64,000 nt of DNA from Effrenium voratum (lineage: Eukaryota; Sar; Dinophyceae; Suessiales; Symbiodiniaceae), in NCBI GenBank assembly GCA_963377175.1, contig CAUJNA010003314.1, positions 281,001 through 345,000 on the forward strand, given 5' to 3'. Shown piece by piece: positions 34,604-44,754 of the stretch; positions within the stretch are counted from its first letter, which is position 1, and each line of letters opens with the position of its first letter. A program made the position numbers and the translations under genes. Below the pieces are notes generated by a model that was given only the letters and a program-made list of their open reading frames with translations, was not told the DNA's origin and did no database searches.

Positions 34604-35335
34604 GTGGCGTACCGTGTTGCACACCCTCATCTAGAGGGCTTCGCTAGAGACCAACAAATGGTGATCAAAAGGCAATATTTGCATGGCCAAGGTTTCCGAA
34701 CCAGCGGGAGTGTTCTTAGGCAAACCGTAATACTCACTCCAGCCATCTCGACGCTTTCAGCTGTTGACCGCACGTGTTCCGAACGTTCCAAGATGTACTT
34801 GGGCAAAGGGGATTGGAAACCCCCTTGCGGTTTGCCAGTTTCTCTTGCGGGGTTTGCAAAGGTCTTGGACCAGCACATCTACAACCTCGTGTGGAGCTTT
34901 TGCAAGGCAGAGGCAGGGCGACCGACCTGCAAGAGCGACGGCTCGCCGAAAAGAGAACCGCGAAAACCCAAGTTCTGGATTTCCCCAGGCTGCGTTCATG
35001 GGTGCCTTTGCTTGGTTTTAAAGGAGCAATTAAGAAAGGATTTGTTTAAGAGGCATGGTAACACTGAGCACAAGTTTCTCATCTCTGGTTTAAGAAGCAC
35101 CCCCTCTAAAGTGAAAGAGCCCCAAATCAAAGAACGAGCGGTTCATAATCCTGCGTTCCGAAGCGGCCCGGGGGCCGCCCAACGGTTCCCCAAGAACCAT
35201 TGGAGGGTGTTTGAAAAGGGGTCTTGCAAAGGGTCGGCATTTTGTCAAACGCCCCAGGCGGGTGTGTCGGTTCCGCGCGTAAACGCCCAAGAGCCTGAAA
35301 TTGCAAATTGCTGCTTGCCAGAACATCCGCAATAA
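34604..35335 (+). CDS. Unassigned 243-codon open frame (doubtful gene)
   Basis: One of the longest frames outside the copia element and the repeats. It is basic, with scattered Cys and Lys/Arg and few hydrophobic runs. There is no signal peptide, membrane segment or motif I recognise. The listed start is not an ATG: the triplet at 34604 is GTG, and the first in-frame ATG I see is at about 34661. Overlapping frames on the other strand are nearly as long, so chance or a repeat remnant is as likely as a gene. Confidence 0.15.
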   Translation: MAYRVAHPHLEGFARDQQMVIKRQYLHGQGFRTSGSVLRQTVILTPAISTLSAVDRTCSERSKMYLGKGDWKPPCGLPVSLAGFAKVLDQHIYNLVWSFCKAEAGRPTCKSDGSPKREPRKPKFWISPGCVHGCLCLVLKEQLRKDLFKRHGNTEHKFLISGLRSTPSKVKEPQIKERAVHNPAFRSGPGAAQRFPKNHWRVFEKGSCKGSAFCQTPQAGVSVPRVNAQEPEIANCCLPEHPQ

Positions 35336-35800
35336 ATTCCTCCTCTGGGCTCAGTGTTAAGCATTTGGGGGCTTGAAAGGTGACCAGCGACGAGTCGGTT
35401 CTGTTTGGGCGCAAATCGGCCTGACGGCTGGGGCGTGCTTCAAGAGAGTTGTCACGCGGGAGGTACACTTTGTCCAGCAATCGTTCTGTCAAGCCTGACG
35501 ACAGGTAGCGGCCTTGCGACAGGAAAACACGTGACGCCGACGAATCGTGCCCTCTTCCTGGTTGGGTGACGCTTAGCAGCGAGGCACTCCCTTTCGAGCT
35601 CTACAACACTTTTTTGTCCACCTACCCCGGAACGTTTTCTCGTCTCACTTTGGAAACATTTGAAACATTGCATAGACTCCCACAAAGGGCGAGTGACTGT
35701 TGGGGCATTTGCGGGATTGTCAGATGTCCCTTTGTCTTTTGTGCAGTTGTCCAACTGTTTTTGACACCACGCGACGGAAGACCTTCGGCGAATTCCACAT
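35336..35800. other. No feature recognised
   Basis: Mixed composition with short overlapping frames on both strands. No repeat structure or motif found. Confidence 0.4.
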
Positions 35801-36790
35801 CGATATTGGGTACCTTTGGGGCGCATCAATATTCATGGTTGTTCTAATTAGCCTAATCATTCTCGCAATTCTACCTAACGATTCTAGCTATTCCAGACGC
35901 CGGGCGCCTTGCGGGAAAGTCCAGATTGTCTTTCTACTTCTCATCATTATGTTAATGACGTGGTTTTTCCCAAAGGGACGGGTGCCTTTTGGAGAAATCC
36001 AGACAGCTGTTCTGGAGTAGTATTAAATACTCGAAACACACGAAGTATTCAAAACGGGGTGTGGGTGCTTTTTTGGGGATGTTCACACTATCCTATTCTG
36101 GTTATTCCGATCATGCTAATTATTCTCAAAGGGACAGGGTGACCTTTAAGAAGCTGCAAAATGTCGTTGTCTTGGTTGACGCATGAGGAAACCCAAGCTC
36201 AGTGTGTCTTCTACTTATTCTGCTTCTTTGATGTTTCCCAGTACGCTAGTTATTGGAAAAGTTGCAATGTGTGTAAGTCAGTGTGAGTGTTGGGGTAGGC
36301 CGAGTTGCAGAGAATAATTCAAAATAGACAAAGGCCACATGGCTTTATTTGCTAGTTCCGATAACTATCCAGGTTCACCTAACTTCTCTTACTATTCCCA
36401 GAGTGGAGGGGTGTCGTTTATGGAAACCCGGACTCGTTTTTCGAAATATGAGATGTGTTTTTGGGGCCCAACGGGCAGCTTAATGGGAATTTCAGATTCG
36501 GTTTGCTCCTATGACTATTCCTAAAGGGGCGGGTGCCTTTTGAGGAGCTCAAGATTCATGCTAACTATTTTGGTTATCATCATTTCGTATCCCTTCTAGT
36601 TATTATAACTATTCCCCCAGTTAGAGCAAGCATGAACCTGGAGTTCTCCATCTGCCCCCCCTCGGCATCAGTACAATAATTAGTGCAGTTATGGATATTC
36701 AGTTGTGGAATTCTACAGAAGGCGCCCGTCCCTGCTTCTATGATTATTCTACATGTTCCTCTTATTCCCGACTTTCAGACCAGTTTTTGC
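35801..36790 (+). repeat. Dispersed repeat block (TATTCCCAAAGGGACGGGTGCC family)
   Basis: Units of about 150-200 bp each contain TATTC(C/T)CAAAGGGACGGGTG followed by CCTTTTGGAGAA and then ATTCTAATTATTC-like AT-rich DNA (for example about 35965, 36123, 36516). The same units occur at 48890-49195 and 54690-54835. No coding potential. Confidence 0.65.
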
Positions 36791-36804
36791 TCTCGGTATG
36801 ATTC

Positions 36805-36831
36805 ATCAAAGGAAGTTTAAAAGGAACTTCC
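36805..36831. other. Hairpin at head of satellite element (copy 2)
   Basis: TCAAAGGAAGTTTAAAAGGA followed by ACTTCC forms a 7-bp stem (GGAAGTT/AACTTCC). It is homologous in position and sequence to 3035-3060, and is followed by GAGAGCTAGCTCTC. Confidence 0.6.
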
Positions 36832-36939
36832 ATGTTCCGGCAACTAATTGAGAGCTAGCTCTCTGAGACAAACAAGAGAAGGAAGCAGCCCGCGAGAAAA
36901 AATGCGCCGCGCGTGTGGCAGGGGAAGAGAAAGTCGGCA

Positions 36940-37700
36940 AAAGCATGGTGCGCGTGAGTTGGCGTCTCCGGATGCTAAAGTCGCAAAAAGCGTGGCCCTG
37001 TGCGTGAATTAGTGTCTCCGGAGATGTGAAAGCTAGCCTGTCCGCGGTGTCTGGTCAGAGCGGGCTCGGAGCTGTCTTGGAGCAGGCTCGGCACCGGGGC
37101 CCATTGGCACGGTTTGAGTTGCGTGGCAGGCACAGCATTTTGGCATGGTCAGGCGCAGCACTTTCGCAAGGCCAACTTCTCCCAAGGGTTGAATTCCGTA
37201 GCAGGCGCAGCATTTCGCAAGGTCAAGTACAGATTTCGTGGCAGGCGCACCACTTTCGCAAGGTCACGTCTAGATTTCATAGCAGGCGCAGCACTTTCGC
37301 AATGTCAAGTACAGATTTCGTGGCAGGCGCAGCACTTTGGCAAGATCAAGTGCAGATTTCGTGGCAGGCGCAGCACTTTGGCAAGGTCAAGTACAGAATT
37401 CGTGGCAGGCGCAGCACTTTCGCAATGTCGAATGCAGATTTCGTGACAGGTGCAGCATTTTCGCCAGGCAAGGTCGAGTGCAGATTTCGTGGCAGGGCAG
37501 CACTTTGGCAAGGTCAGGTACAGATTTTGTGGCAGGGGCAGCACTTTCGCAAGGTCGAGTGCAGATGTCGTCGCAGGTGCAGCACTTTGGCAAGGTCAGG
37601 TGCAGATTTCGTGGCAACCGCCGCACGGCAGGCGCAGCGCTTTCGCAAGGTCGAGTACAGATTTCGTGGCAGGCGCAGCACTATCGCAAGTTTAGGTACA
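36940..37700 (+). repeat. Second 41-bp satellite array, about 14 monomers
   Basis: After a leader with two TGTGCGTGA.TT..TCTCCGGA modules and a shortened L segment (CCCATTGGCACGG, 37099-37111), monomers GTGGCAGGCGCAGCACTTT(C/G) + GCAAGGTCAAGTACAGATTTC run to 37695. GG instead of TCG after ACTTT and GTC(A/G)AGT variants distinguish it from the 5.8-9.8 kb array. No R segment; the array passes directly into GATA microsatellite. Confidence 0.85.
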
Positions 37701-38376
37701 GCTGGATAGATAGGTACATTAGATAGAAAGTAGATAGTTGGAGAGGTAGGTAGATAGAGAGAGATAGACAGAGAGATAGGTAGATAGATAGATAAAGCAA
37801 AGCGAGAGAGAGAGAGAGAGAGCGAGAGATGGATAGATAGATAGATAGGCAGATAGAGAATTAAACAGATAGATAGCTAGATGGAGAGATAGGAATATAG
37901 AAAGAAAGATACATAGATAGATAGACAGATAGATAGATATATAAAGAGATAATCAGATAGATTGATACATAGATAGAAGAAGAAAGATAGATACATACAT
38001 AGATAAATAGGTAGATAGATAGATAGATACACGAGAGATATATGAATAGAGACAGAGAAAGAGAGATAGATAGATGAATAGACTGATATTCAGGTTGGTA
38101 GATAGGATAGAGAGATAGGTATATACACGAGAGATAGGTAGATACATAGAGAGAGAGAGAGGGCTAGATAGATAGAAGATAGATAGACAAATAGATAGAT
38201 AGATAGATAGACAGACATATAGATAGAGAGATAGATAGATAGAGACACATACATACACACTCAAAAAGATGCATGCAAAGAGAGATAGAAAGACAAAACG
38301 ACAGAGAGAAAGAAAGATAGATGGAAAGAAAGGAAGGTCGGAAGATAGGTTGGTACAGAGAGAGAGAGAGAGAGAG
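37701..38376 (+). repeat. GATA/GAGA microsatellite (5' target of the copia insertion)
   Basis: Mostly TAGA/GATA units with GAGA stretches, ending in a perfect (GA)n run at 38357-38376. The same low-complexity DNA resumes after the element at 46239, so this was one tract before insertion. Tyr/Ser/Leu-rich antisense frames are artefacts. Confidence 0.9.
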
Positions 38377-38551
38377 GTCAAACTACATGCTTCACTTTGC
38401 ACTCTTGTTGCGTGTATGTTCACTACCGCAGGCCTTGAGCTTACTACTCCGCATGAGTCAAAAGGTTGGCAGCTGCAGACTACATTGGTTGACTGTTTGT
38501 TTGAACACTACAGCACTTGCACTTGTAAGCAAAGTAACAACCGATTTTAAC
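38377..38551 (+). repeat. 5' LTR, 175 bp
   Basis: Starts GTCAAACTACATGC and ends CCGATTTTAAC. Ends are GT..AC rather than the usual TG..CA, if the boundary is set by the flanking GA tract. The single difference from the 3' LTR is G versus A in TTGC(G/A)TGTATG. The length is short for copia elements. Confidence 0.92.
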
Positions 38552-38552
38552 G

Positions 38553-38568
38553 TGGTAGCGGAGCTGAG
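38553..38568 (+). promoter_or_regulatory. Primer binding site, initiator-tRNA-Met type
   Basis: TGGTAGCGGAGCTGAG lies one base after the 5' LTR. Its start is complementary to the CCA-terminated 3' end expected for an initiator tRNA-Met (plant copia elements use TGGTATCAGAGC in the same role). Confidence 0.75.
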
Positions 38569-38632
38569 ATCCTAAACATAGGGGAGCTCCAGTAAGCAGT
38601 AAGTACTACAACAACAGAGCAACAGCAGCTAC

Positions 38633-39380
38633 ATGCCAAACTACTACGACATGTCAGGAGAAGCAGCATCAGCCTCAGCACAACAAACTACAGGAGCAGA
38701 GAACGGGCCAACAGCAGACACAGTAGGAGCCACGACTACGGGAGCAGGAACAGAACAAGACAACGACGTTCAGAGACTACATAGATACAAACTGCCACCA
38801 CCCTTCTTCACTGGTGACTACTCCCAGTATGAAGAATGGCTGTTCAAGCTACAAGCATACCTCGGCCTCATAGACCGAGACTTCGACCTGGTGCTACAAC
38901 TAGCACAAGTGGCTACACGACAGATTGAGGACACAGACATCAGAACACACATACTCGACCCTACACAAGCAAGCAAAGCAGTAGACCTCTCCAGAGATCT
39001 ACACTACATCCTCATCAACATCTGTCAGGGAGCAGCAGCTACAGTAGTAAGGCAAAACCGCTACAACGCAAACGGATGTGAACACTACGACTACTGCACA
39101 ACAGGTTCAGCCTACCAGTAGGAACAAGGAGCGTTGGTTACCTTACCAAACTACTGGAACCCACATTCAACGAAGCGCAGTTTGAAGAACAATTTCTACA
39201 ATGGGAATACGACATCAACCGCTACGAGAAAGACAATGGAACAGCACTACCAGATGGAATCAAAATAGCAATACTACTCAACAAAACCAAAGGAGCACTG
39301 CAGCAACACCTCCAACTGCGAGCTGGACAGATCACGAACTACATCGAGATCAGAGCACTCATCCTGGACTACTACAAAAC
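38633..39380 (+). pseudogene. gag: gag (capsid) region, two frame breaks
   Basis: The start ATG at 38633 opens a frame with a low-complexity Ala/Thr/Gly N terminus, then the typical copia gag core: PPFFTGDYSQYEEWLFKLQA, followed by a helical stretch and HYILINICQGAAATVV. Near 39080 the coding frame steps from frame 2 to frame 1. That frame (starting CLHNRF-like, with LPVGTRSVGYLTKLLEP and LQWEYDINRYEKDNG) ends at a stop near 39417. Gag-like sequence passes to a third frame at about 39375-39385, which continues into the zinc knuckle and pol. Each step is equivalent to one missing base. Capsid function is inferred from position and the motif order; sequencing error is a real alternative. Confidence 0.8.
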
Positions 39381-42300
39381 GATTTCACAGCCTTCACTAG
39401 ATCTACTTCAGCAGTAGGAACAAACTACAATGGAGGAACTGCACCAATGGATGTTGACAACATATGGAGGAAAGGAAGAAGCCACAAAGGCAAAGGAAAA
39501 GGAAAAGGCGGCTACAAAGGAAGCAAGAGCAAAGGCAAGTACAGGAGTAAAGGACACTACAAAGGATTCGACAAAGGCAGCAAAGGAAACTACAACAAAG
39601 GAGGATACAACAAGAGCAAAGGAAAAGGCTACTCAGGATCCAAAGGATATGGATCAAGCAAAGGCTACAAAGGCCAAGGAAACTACAGCAAATCAAAAGG
39701 AAAAGGAAGCAACAACTACACAACATGCCATCGATGTGGCAAGCCCGGCCACTGGGCACAAGACTGCAGAGTGCCGGTATGGCACATAGGAGAAGGAGAA
39801 GAACTACATCCACTAGAACAAGAACAAGCAGATCACGACAACAATGATGAACTACCTCAGGATGTGAACGACACTTGGGACTGGTACTACGAAGGAGAAG
39901 AAGGACAACATGAGGTGAACTACATGGAGGAGAACTGGAACGACTACGACTATGACAACAGCTGGGATTGGAATGACAACAGCTATGAGGACACAGCGAA
40001 CTACATTGGAGGCATCAACGAGTCACACCTCACCATTGGATACATCAGACAAGCAAAATCACGACTACACAAGCACAAATCCAAATCACTACTTGGCAAG
40101 AGAACAACACACACAACATCATGGAACGACCACAGCAAGAGCTTTCAACAATTCCTACAAGAAGACACCACAAAGCTACACTTCGACATAGCAGCAGCAA
40201 GACAACAACAAAGGAACAAGAAGATTGAGGACACTATCACCCACTACATCATGTACTCCAACTTCAAGTCATACCACCACCTGTTGATCGACTCAGGAGC
40301 ATCTACACATGTTTGCCCAAAGGACTACGCACCGGATCTTCCACTACGACCCTGTAGAGAATCAGTTCCACAACTCTACACGGTCACCAACAAGAAGATT
40401 CCAGTCTACGGCATCAAGTACGTTCCCTACAAGCAGGACAAATTCAGGATCATGATGCCCTACTACGTTTGTGATGTGAAGTATCCAATCCTCAGCGCAT
40501 CAAGGCTACTTGATAGAGGATATGGACTTGACTTCACTCCACGACACTGCACCATCACACATGGACAACAACAAGCACACCTCATAAGACACTCAGGACT
40601 TTTCTACCTACGAGCAGAGAAGATCGACATTCCTACAGGATTCGACATCTACCCAATGACTACAGACAATGGAAAATCCATTGCTGTGATTCAACCTACA
40701 GAGAGAGCAGCACAACAACAAGAACAAATCGCACCACTCACACACACAGACCAAGGACTACGACAGATCCTTGGTGGAAACACTGACTACTGGAAACTTG
40801 ATGGTGACTACGCCATCAGAGTACACAAACGACCACGCAAAGCACTGTTCACACCACACAACAGTGGCTGCCCAATACCAGAAGGAGAACTAGATGATTG
40901 GAGACTAACCATCATCAACAGACAAGGGCAAGAGCAAGAACAACTACAAGAGAACCCAACACAACTTTCCAAGCAAGAACTACAACGAAGACTAGAAGGT
41001 GACAACTGGACTGGAGAAACCAGATTCAGAAGAAAGATAACACCTACACGCAGAGCAACATCAAAGACCACACCAACAAGGCAGAGCTCACAACCACAAC
41101 GGCTAATGGACACACCACCAACCAGATCAAAGATCCAATTACGAGCGCCACAAAAGATATGGAGACCTAAAGCAGCACCTTCTACAAATCTTGACACCAC
41201 ACAACCAAAGGAGACAACACACAGACCACTCACAGCACAGGAGGACAACCAAGACTACTGGGAAAGACAAGGTGAACATTGGATACGACACCACACAACG
41301 CTTAGAACAACTCTCTTGACTCCAACAGATGGACCAGGACATCCACCAATCAACACACTTGAACCTTACAGAACTACAATCACTCACAACAACTTTGGAG
41401 AAGTTTCACAACGCAAAGATGACTGGACAGTCATGGGCAACGCAGCACTACCATTTCAATGGAAAGGAACAACAAGGTTTACCGTGAAGAAAGACTACGA
41501 GTACATCCAGGAGAACCACGATGAAGAACAACAACACGAGCATCATGAAGCACACAGAGCAAGAGGACTACGACAACCACAGCAGCCCACTCCACAACAA
41601 ATAGCAGAACACAACCTTACACATCTACCATACAGAAACTGGTGTCCAATTTGCGTTCAAGGCAAAGGACGCCAAGACAACTACAAGAAACAACAATCAC
41701 GACAACCTGTCATTCAAGTAGACTTTGCCTACATCAAGTCACAACAAGACCCAAAGACCACACCGGTACTGACAGCAGTTGATGTTACTACACAACTGTG
41801 TATGGCAGTATTGGTTCCAGACAAAGCATCAATGATGGACTACATGGTCAACAACCTACAAGCATTCATCTTTGAGTGCGGAAGAACACAAGGCATACTA
41901 CAAAGCGACAACGAAGACACACTCAACGCACTTCTAAAAGCTACAGCAGCAAACGTCGGCACAATGAGTGTACGACATTCACCTTCCTACAGCAGCAACA
42001 GTCAAGGAAGCGTTGAGCGACTACATAGAACACTTCTCGGACAAATCCGCGTCGTCAAAGCTCAAGTTGAAAGCAACTACAGCATGACGATGTCCACAAA
42101 GCACTGTCTACTACCTTGGATAGTACGACATGCAGCATGGACGGTAAATCGCTACGTCATCCACTCAGACGGCTACACAAGCTTTGAACGCCGCTGGGGA
42201 AGAAACTACGAGCGAGCAATCTGCGAATTTGGCGAGACACTACTCTACCTTCCACCACAACACAAGAAACTTCCGAAAGCAGACCTACGGATGCAGAAAT

Positions 42301-44492
42301 GCATCTGGCTCGGAAAAGTTTCCGAAACCGGAGAAAACTACGTCGCAACGGAATCAGGCGTACAAAAGGTACGAACAGTACGGAGACTACAACCGGACTT
42401 CAAATACGACCTCGCACTGTTGAACAAAGTCTCCGGCACACCATGGGCACCACGACGGAACACCTACAACCCATCGTTCGCAACACTGTTGGATACGCAA
42501 CTACAACCGTCAGAGAAAAGAAGGTCCACGCAAGACTTCGGACAACAAACGAATGCGACGGACGACATCGTTGCAGAACCCGCAACAAAACAACAACGCA
42601 CTACACCACCTCCACGACTTCCGTCCACATCGACGTCAAGTTCACGACCACTACCGGATAGTCCTATGGCTACTTCACCAACTGGACGACAACATCCACC
42701 ACTACCAGCACCACCTCGACAAACACTACGACGTTTAACTCCGGAAGAAGTAATGCAACCAACTAAAGCACAGAAGACCTCAAAGGACACTACAATCAGA
42801 TCAACGGAACAAGCAACCAAAGAACCACCACCACTACGACAGAAAATCAACGCAGTGACACTTCCCAACGGAAAATCCATCACTCCCTACACAAACGACG
42901 ACACCTCAGAAGACCAACCCATAATCTTCGACAACGAAGGTTACGACGAAACACAACTACTGGAAGGAATGAAACACGAGTCAAACCAAATGAAACTACA
43001 CGACGTCTACGACGAAGTAGATGCGTCTACCGTCAACGACAACGTCATCAGAGAAGCGATACCTACAAGATGGGTACACAGAAAGAAAGGACCAGGAGTA
43101 CGAAGCCGAATCGTCGCAAAAGGCTACACCGAGAAGATCGAGGACGAAGACTCCGTCTACGCCTCTACACCAATGTTCACGACACTCCGGACACTTCTCG
43201 CACTACAAATGTCACGACCAAACTGGATCGCGCGACTAGGTGACGTCTCTACAGCATTTCTACACGCACCCATCGCAAAAGACCACGACGGTAAACAACG
43301 TGACGTCTACCTTTGGCCACCTAAAGAACTTTGTCCACAACAGGACAAAATCTGGCGACTAAAGAAAGCCATGTATGGACTACGCAGTTCACCGAAAGCA
43401 TGGCAGGACTACCTGGCTGAAGTTCTACAAAAGCTCAGCTTTGTAAGACTAAAGTCAGAACCCAACGTCTACACCAATGCGACTCGCGACTGCTACATCA
43501 TGGTCTACGTGGACGATCTACTAGTACTTGGAGACAAGACCGCAGTCGACTCCACTTTCGAGGCCGTCCAGAAGCAGGTACTACTCAAGCACATCGGCTA
43601 CCTCGAACCTGGCAAACCACAACAATTTCTTGGAAGAAACATCGACCACTTCGGCAACTACTGCAATCTTGGACTAAAGGACTCCTACATCGACAACATG
43701 ATCGAGGAGTCTGGAATGAACAACTGCAACTCAGTAAACACTCCAGGAATTGCACACTACAAACCAACAATAGAAGATGAAGCACTACTTGACCACGAAC
43801 AACACAAAAGGTACAGAAGAATTGTTGGCAAACTTCAATGGTTAGCATACACACGACCAGACATTGCATACTCCACAAAAGAACTAGCACGAGACCTCAC
43901 AGCACCTACAGAACTTTCACAAAAGAGAGTCAAACATCTACTACGCTACTTGCACGGCACCAAGCACTACAAATTCACCATAGAACCAACAACAACACTC
44001 AGAGCAAACACCAACAACATCCTGGATCTCGACGTTCATGTCGATGCCGACTGGGCAGGATGCCCTACTACCAGGAAATCAACTTCAGGTTTCAACATCA
44101 TCTTTCTAGGAACAACAGTTGCATTTGGCAGCAGAACACAAGCTACAATAGCACTTAGCTCAGCAGAGTCTGAACTCTACGCCATTTGCACAGGAGTTAA
44201 TGAGGGACTACACCTCAGAAACTTCCTACTTGAAACCAACATTTGCAGCAAGCTAAACCTACGCATCCACACAGACTCCACAGCAGGCAAGAGCATTGCT
44301 ACACGACAAGGCACTAGCAAACGAGCAAAACACATCGACCTCAAATTCCTCTACACACAAGACCTCATCAAGCACGACATCATCAGAATCCTTAAGACCA
44401 ACACACTCCACAACAGCGCAGATTTGTTTACCAAATACATCAGCAAAGAAACACTACACAGGCTCATCCAGAGCATTGGAATACGCATCTAG
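39381..44492 (+). CDS. pol: Copia Pol polyprotein: zinc knuckle, protease, integrase, reverse transcriptase, RNase H
   Basis: One open frame (it can be read from 39201, but the first 60 codons lie over gag in another frame). In order: a Gly/Lys/Ser/Tyr-rich basic stretch; zinc knuckle CHRCGKPGHWAQDC (39726-39767); acidic Trp/Asp-rich region; aspartic protease motif DSGAS (Asp codon 40290); two related DYW..TRF modules (40785-41039 and 41253-41492); integrase zinc domain H-x3-H-x6-C-x2-C (41610-41654); integrase triad Asp 41721, Asp 41907, Glu 42015, the last two separated by 35 residues; Pro/Thr/Ser-rich linker; reverse transcriptase with GDVSTAFLHA (43239) and YVDD (43506-43517); RNase H with DADW (Asp 44043), Glu 44166 and Asp 44274. 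All catalytic residues seen are intact, so the enzyme part could be functional. Confidence 0.95.
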   Translation, partial: DFTAFTRSTSAVGTNYNGGTAPMDVDNIWRKGRSHKGKGKGKGGYKGSKSKGKYRSKGHYKGFDKGSKGNYNKGGYNKSKGKGYSGSKGYGSSKGYKGQGNYSKSKGKGSNNYTTCHRCGKPGHWAQDCRVPVWHIGEGEELHPLEQEQADHDNNDELPQDVNDTWDWYYEGEEGQHEVNYMEENWNDYDYDNSWDWNDNSYEDTANYIGGINESHLTIGYIRQAKSRLHKHKSKSLLGKRTTHTTSWNDHSKSFQQFLQEDTTKLHFDIAAARQQQRNKKIEDTITHYIMYSNFKSYHHLLIDSGASTHVCPKDYAPDLPLRPCRESVPQLYTVTNKKIPVYGIKYVPYKQDKFRIMMPYYVCDVKYPILSASRLLDRGYGLDFTPRHCTITHGQQQAHLIRHSGLFYLRAEKIDIPTGFDIYPMTTDNGKSIAVIQPTERAAQQQEQIAPLTHTDQGLRQILGGNTDYWKLDGDYAIRVHKRPRKALFTPHNSGCPIPEGELDDWRLTIINRQGQEQEQLQENPTQLSKQELQRRLEGDNWTGETRFRRKITPTRRATSKTTPTRQSSQPQRLMDTPPTRSKIQLRAPQKIWRPKAAPSTNLDTTQPKETTHRPLTAQEDNQDYWERQGEHWIRHHTTLRTTLLTPTDGPGHPPINTLEPYRTTITHNNFGEVSQRKDDWTVMGNAALPFQWKGTTRFTVKKDYEYIQENHDEEQQHEHHEAHRARGLRQPQQPTPQQIAEHNLTHLPYRNWCPICVQGKGRQDNYKKQQSRQPVIQVDFAYIKSQQDPKTTPVLTAVDVTTQLCMAVLVPDKASMMDYMVNNLQAFIFECGRTQGILQSDNEDTLNALLKATAANVGTMSVRHSPSYSSNSQGSVERLHRTLLGQIRVVKAQVESNYSMTMSTKHCLLPWIVRHAAWTVNRYVIHSDGYTSFERRWGRNYERAICEFGETLLYLPPQHKKLPKADLRMQKCIWLGKVSETGENYVATESGVQKVRTVRRLQPDFKYDLALLNKVSGTPWAPRRNTYNPSFATLLDTQLQPSEKRRSTQDFGQQTNATDDIVAEPATKQQRTTPPPRLPSTSTSSSRPLPDSPMATSPTGRQHPPLPAPPRQTLRRLTPEEVMQPTKAQKTSKDTTIRSTEQATKEPPPLRQKINAVTLPNGKSITPYTNDDTSEDQPIIFDNEGYDETQLLEGMKHESNQMKLHDVYDEVDASTVNDNVIREAIPTRWVHRKKGPGVRSRIVAKGYTEKIEDEDSVYASTPMFTTLRTLLALQMSRPNWIARLGDVSTAFLHAPIAKDHDGKQRDVYLWPPKELCPQQDKIWRLKKAMYGLRSSPKAWQDYLAEVLQKLSFVRLKSEPNVYTNATRDCYIMVYVDDLLVLGDKTAVDSTFEAVQKQVLLKHIGYLEPGKPQQFLGRNIDHFGNYCNLGLKDSYIDNMIEESGMNNCNSVNTPGIAHYKPTIEDEALLDHEQHKRYRRIVGKLQWLAYTRPDIAYSTKELARDLTAPTELSQKRVKHLLRYLHGTKHYKFTIEPTTTLRANTNNILDLDVHVDADWAGCPTTRKSTSGFNIIFLGTTVAFGSRTQATIALSSAESELYAICTGVNEGLHLRNFLLETNICSKLNLRIHTDSTAGKSIATRQGTSKRAKHIDLKFLYTQDLIKHDIIRILKTNTLHNSADLFTKYISKETLHRLIQSIGIRI

Positions 44493-44750
44493 CACTACGA
44501 ACGACCAGCACAGCAGTTTCACAACAACAACAACGACTTTGGACATTTCATGTATGTAAGTAGCTACATGTAACACGACACTTTTGGTATGTAAGTAACA
44601 GTAACTACATGTACTTTCACTTGCACTTTTGGCGGCTTGAGTCAACACTACAGTTGTTTGTTTTACATGTCTGCATTCGCCGACTGCCTGGTAGCAACTA
44701 CTTAGGCTCATTTGTTTTGCCCCGTTTCACTGCATTTTGCATTCCACTGC

Positions 44751-44752
44751 AG
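44751..44752 (+). promoter_or_regulatory. Possible splice acceptor for the 3' ORF
   Basis: A pyrimidine-rich run (44710-44750, TTTGTTTTGCCCCGTTTCAC and on) ends in CTGCAG two bases before the ATG of the 3' ORF. A GTAAGT donor-like site lies in the 5' leader at 38599-38604. Together they could make a subgenomic RNA, or the acceptor could take a trans-spliced leader. Sequence-based inference only. Confidence 0.4.
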
Positions 44753-44754
44753 CC

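Noticed and set aside
37953..38423. Hydrophobic 156-codon antisense frame resembling a membrane protein
   Set aside because: Translation of GATA/GAGA microsatellite into Ser/Leu/Tyr runs.
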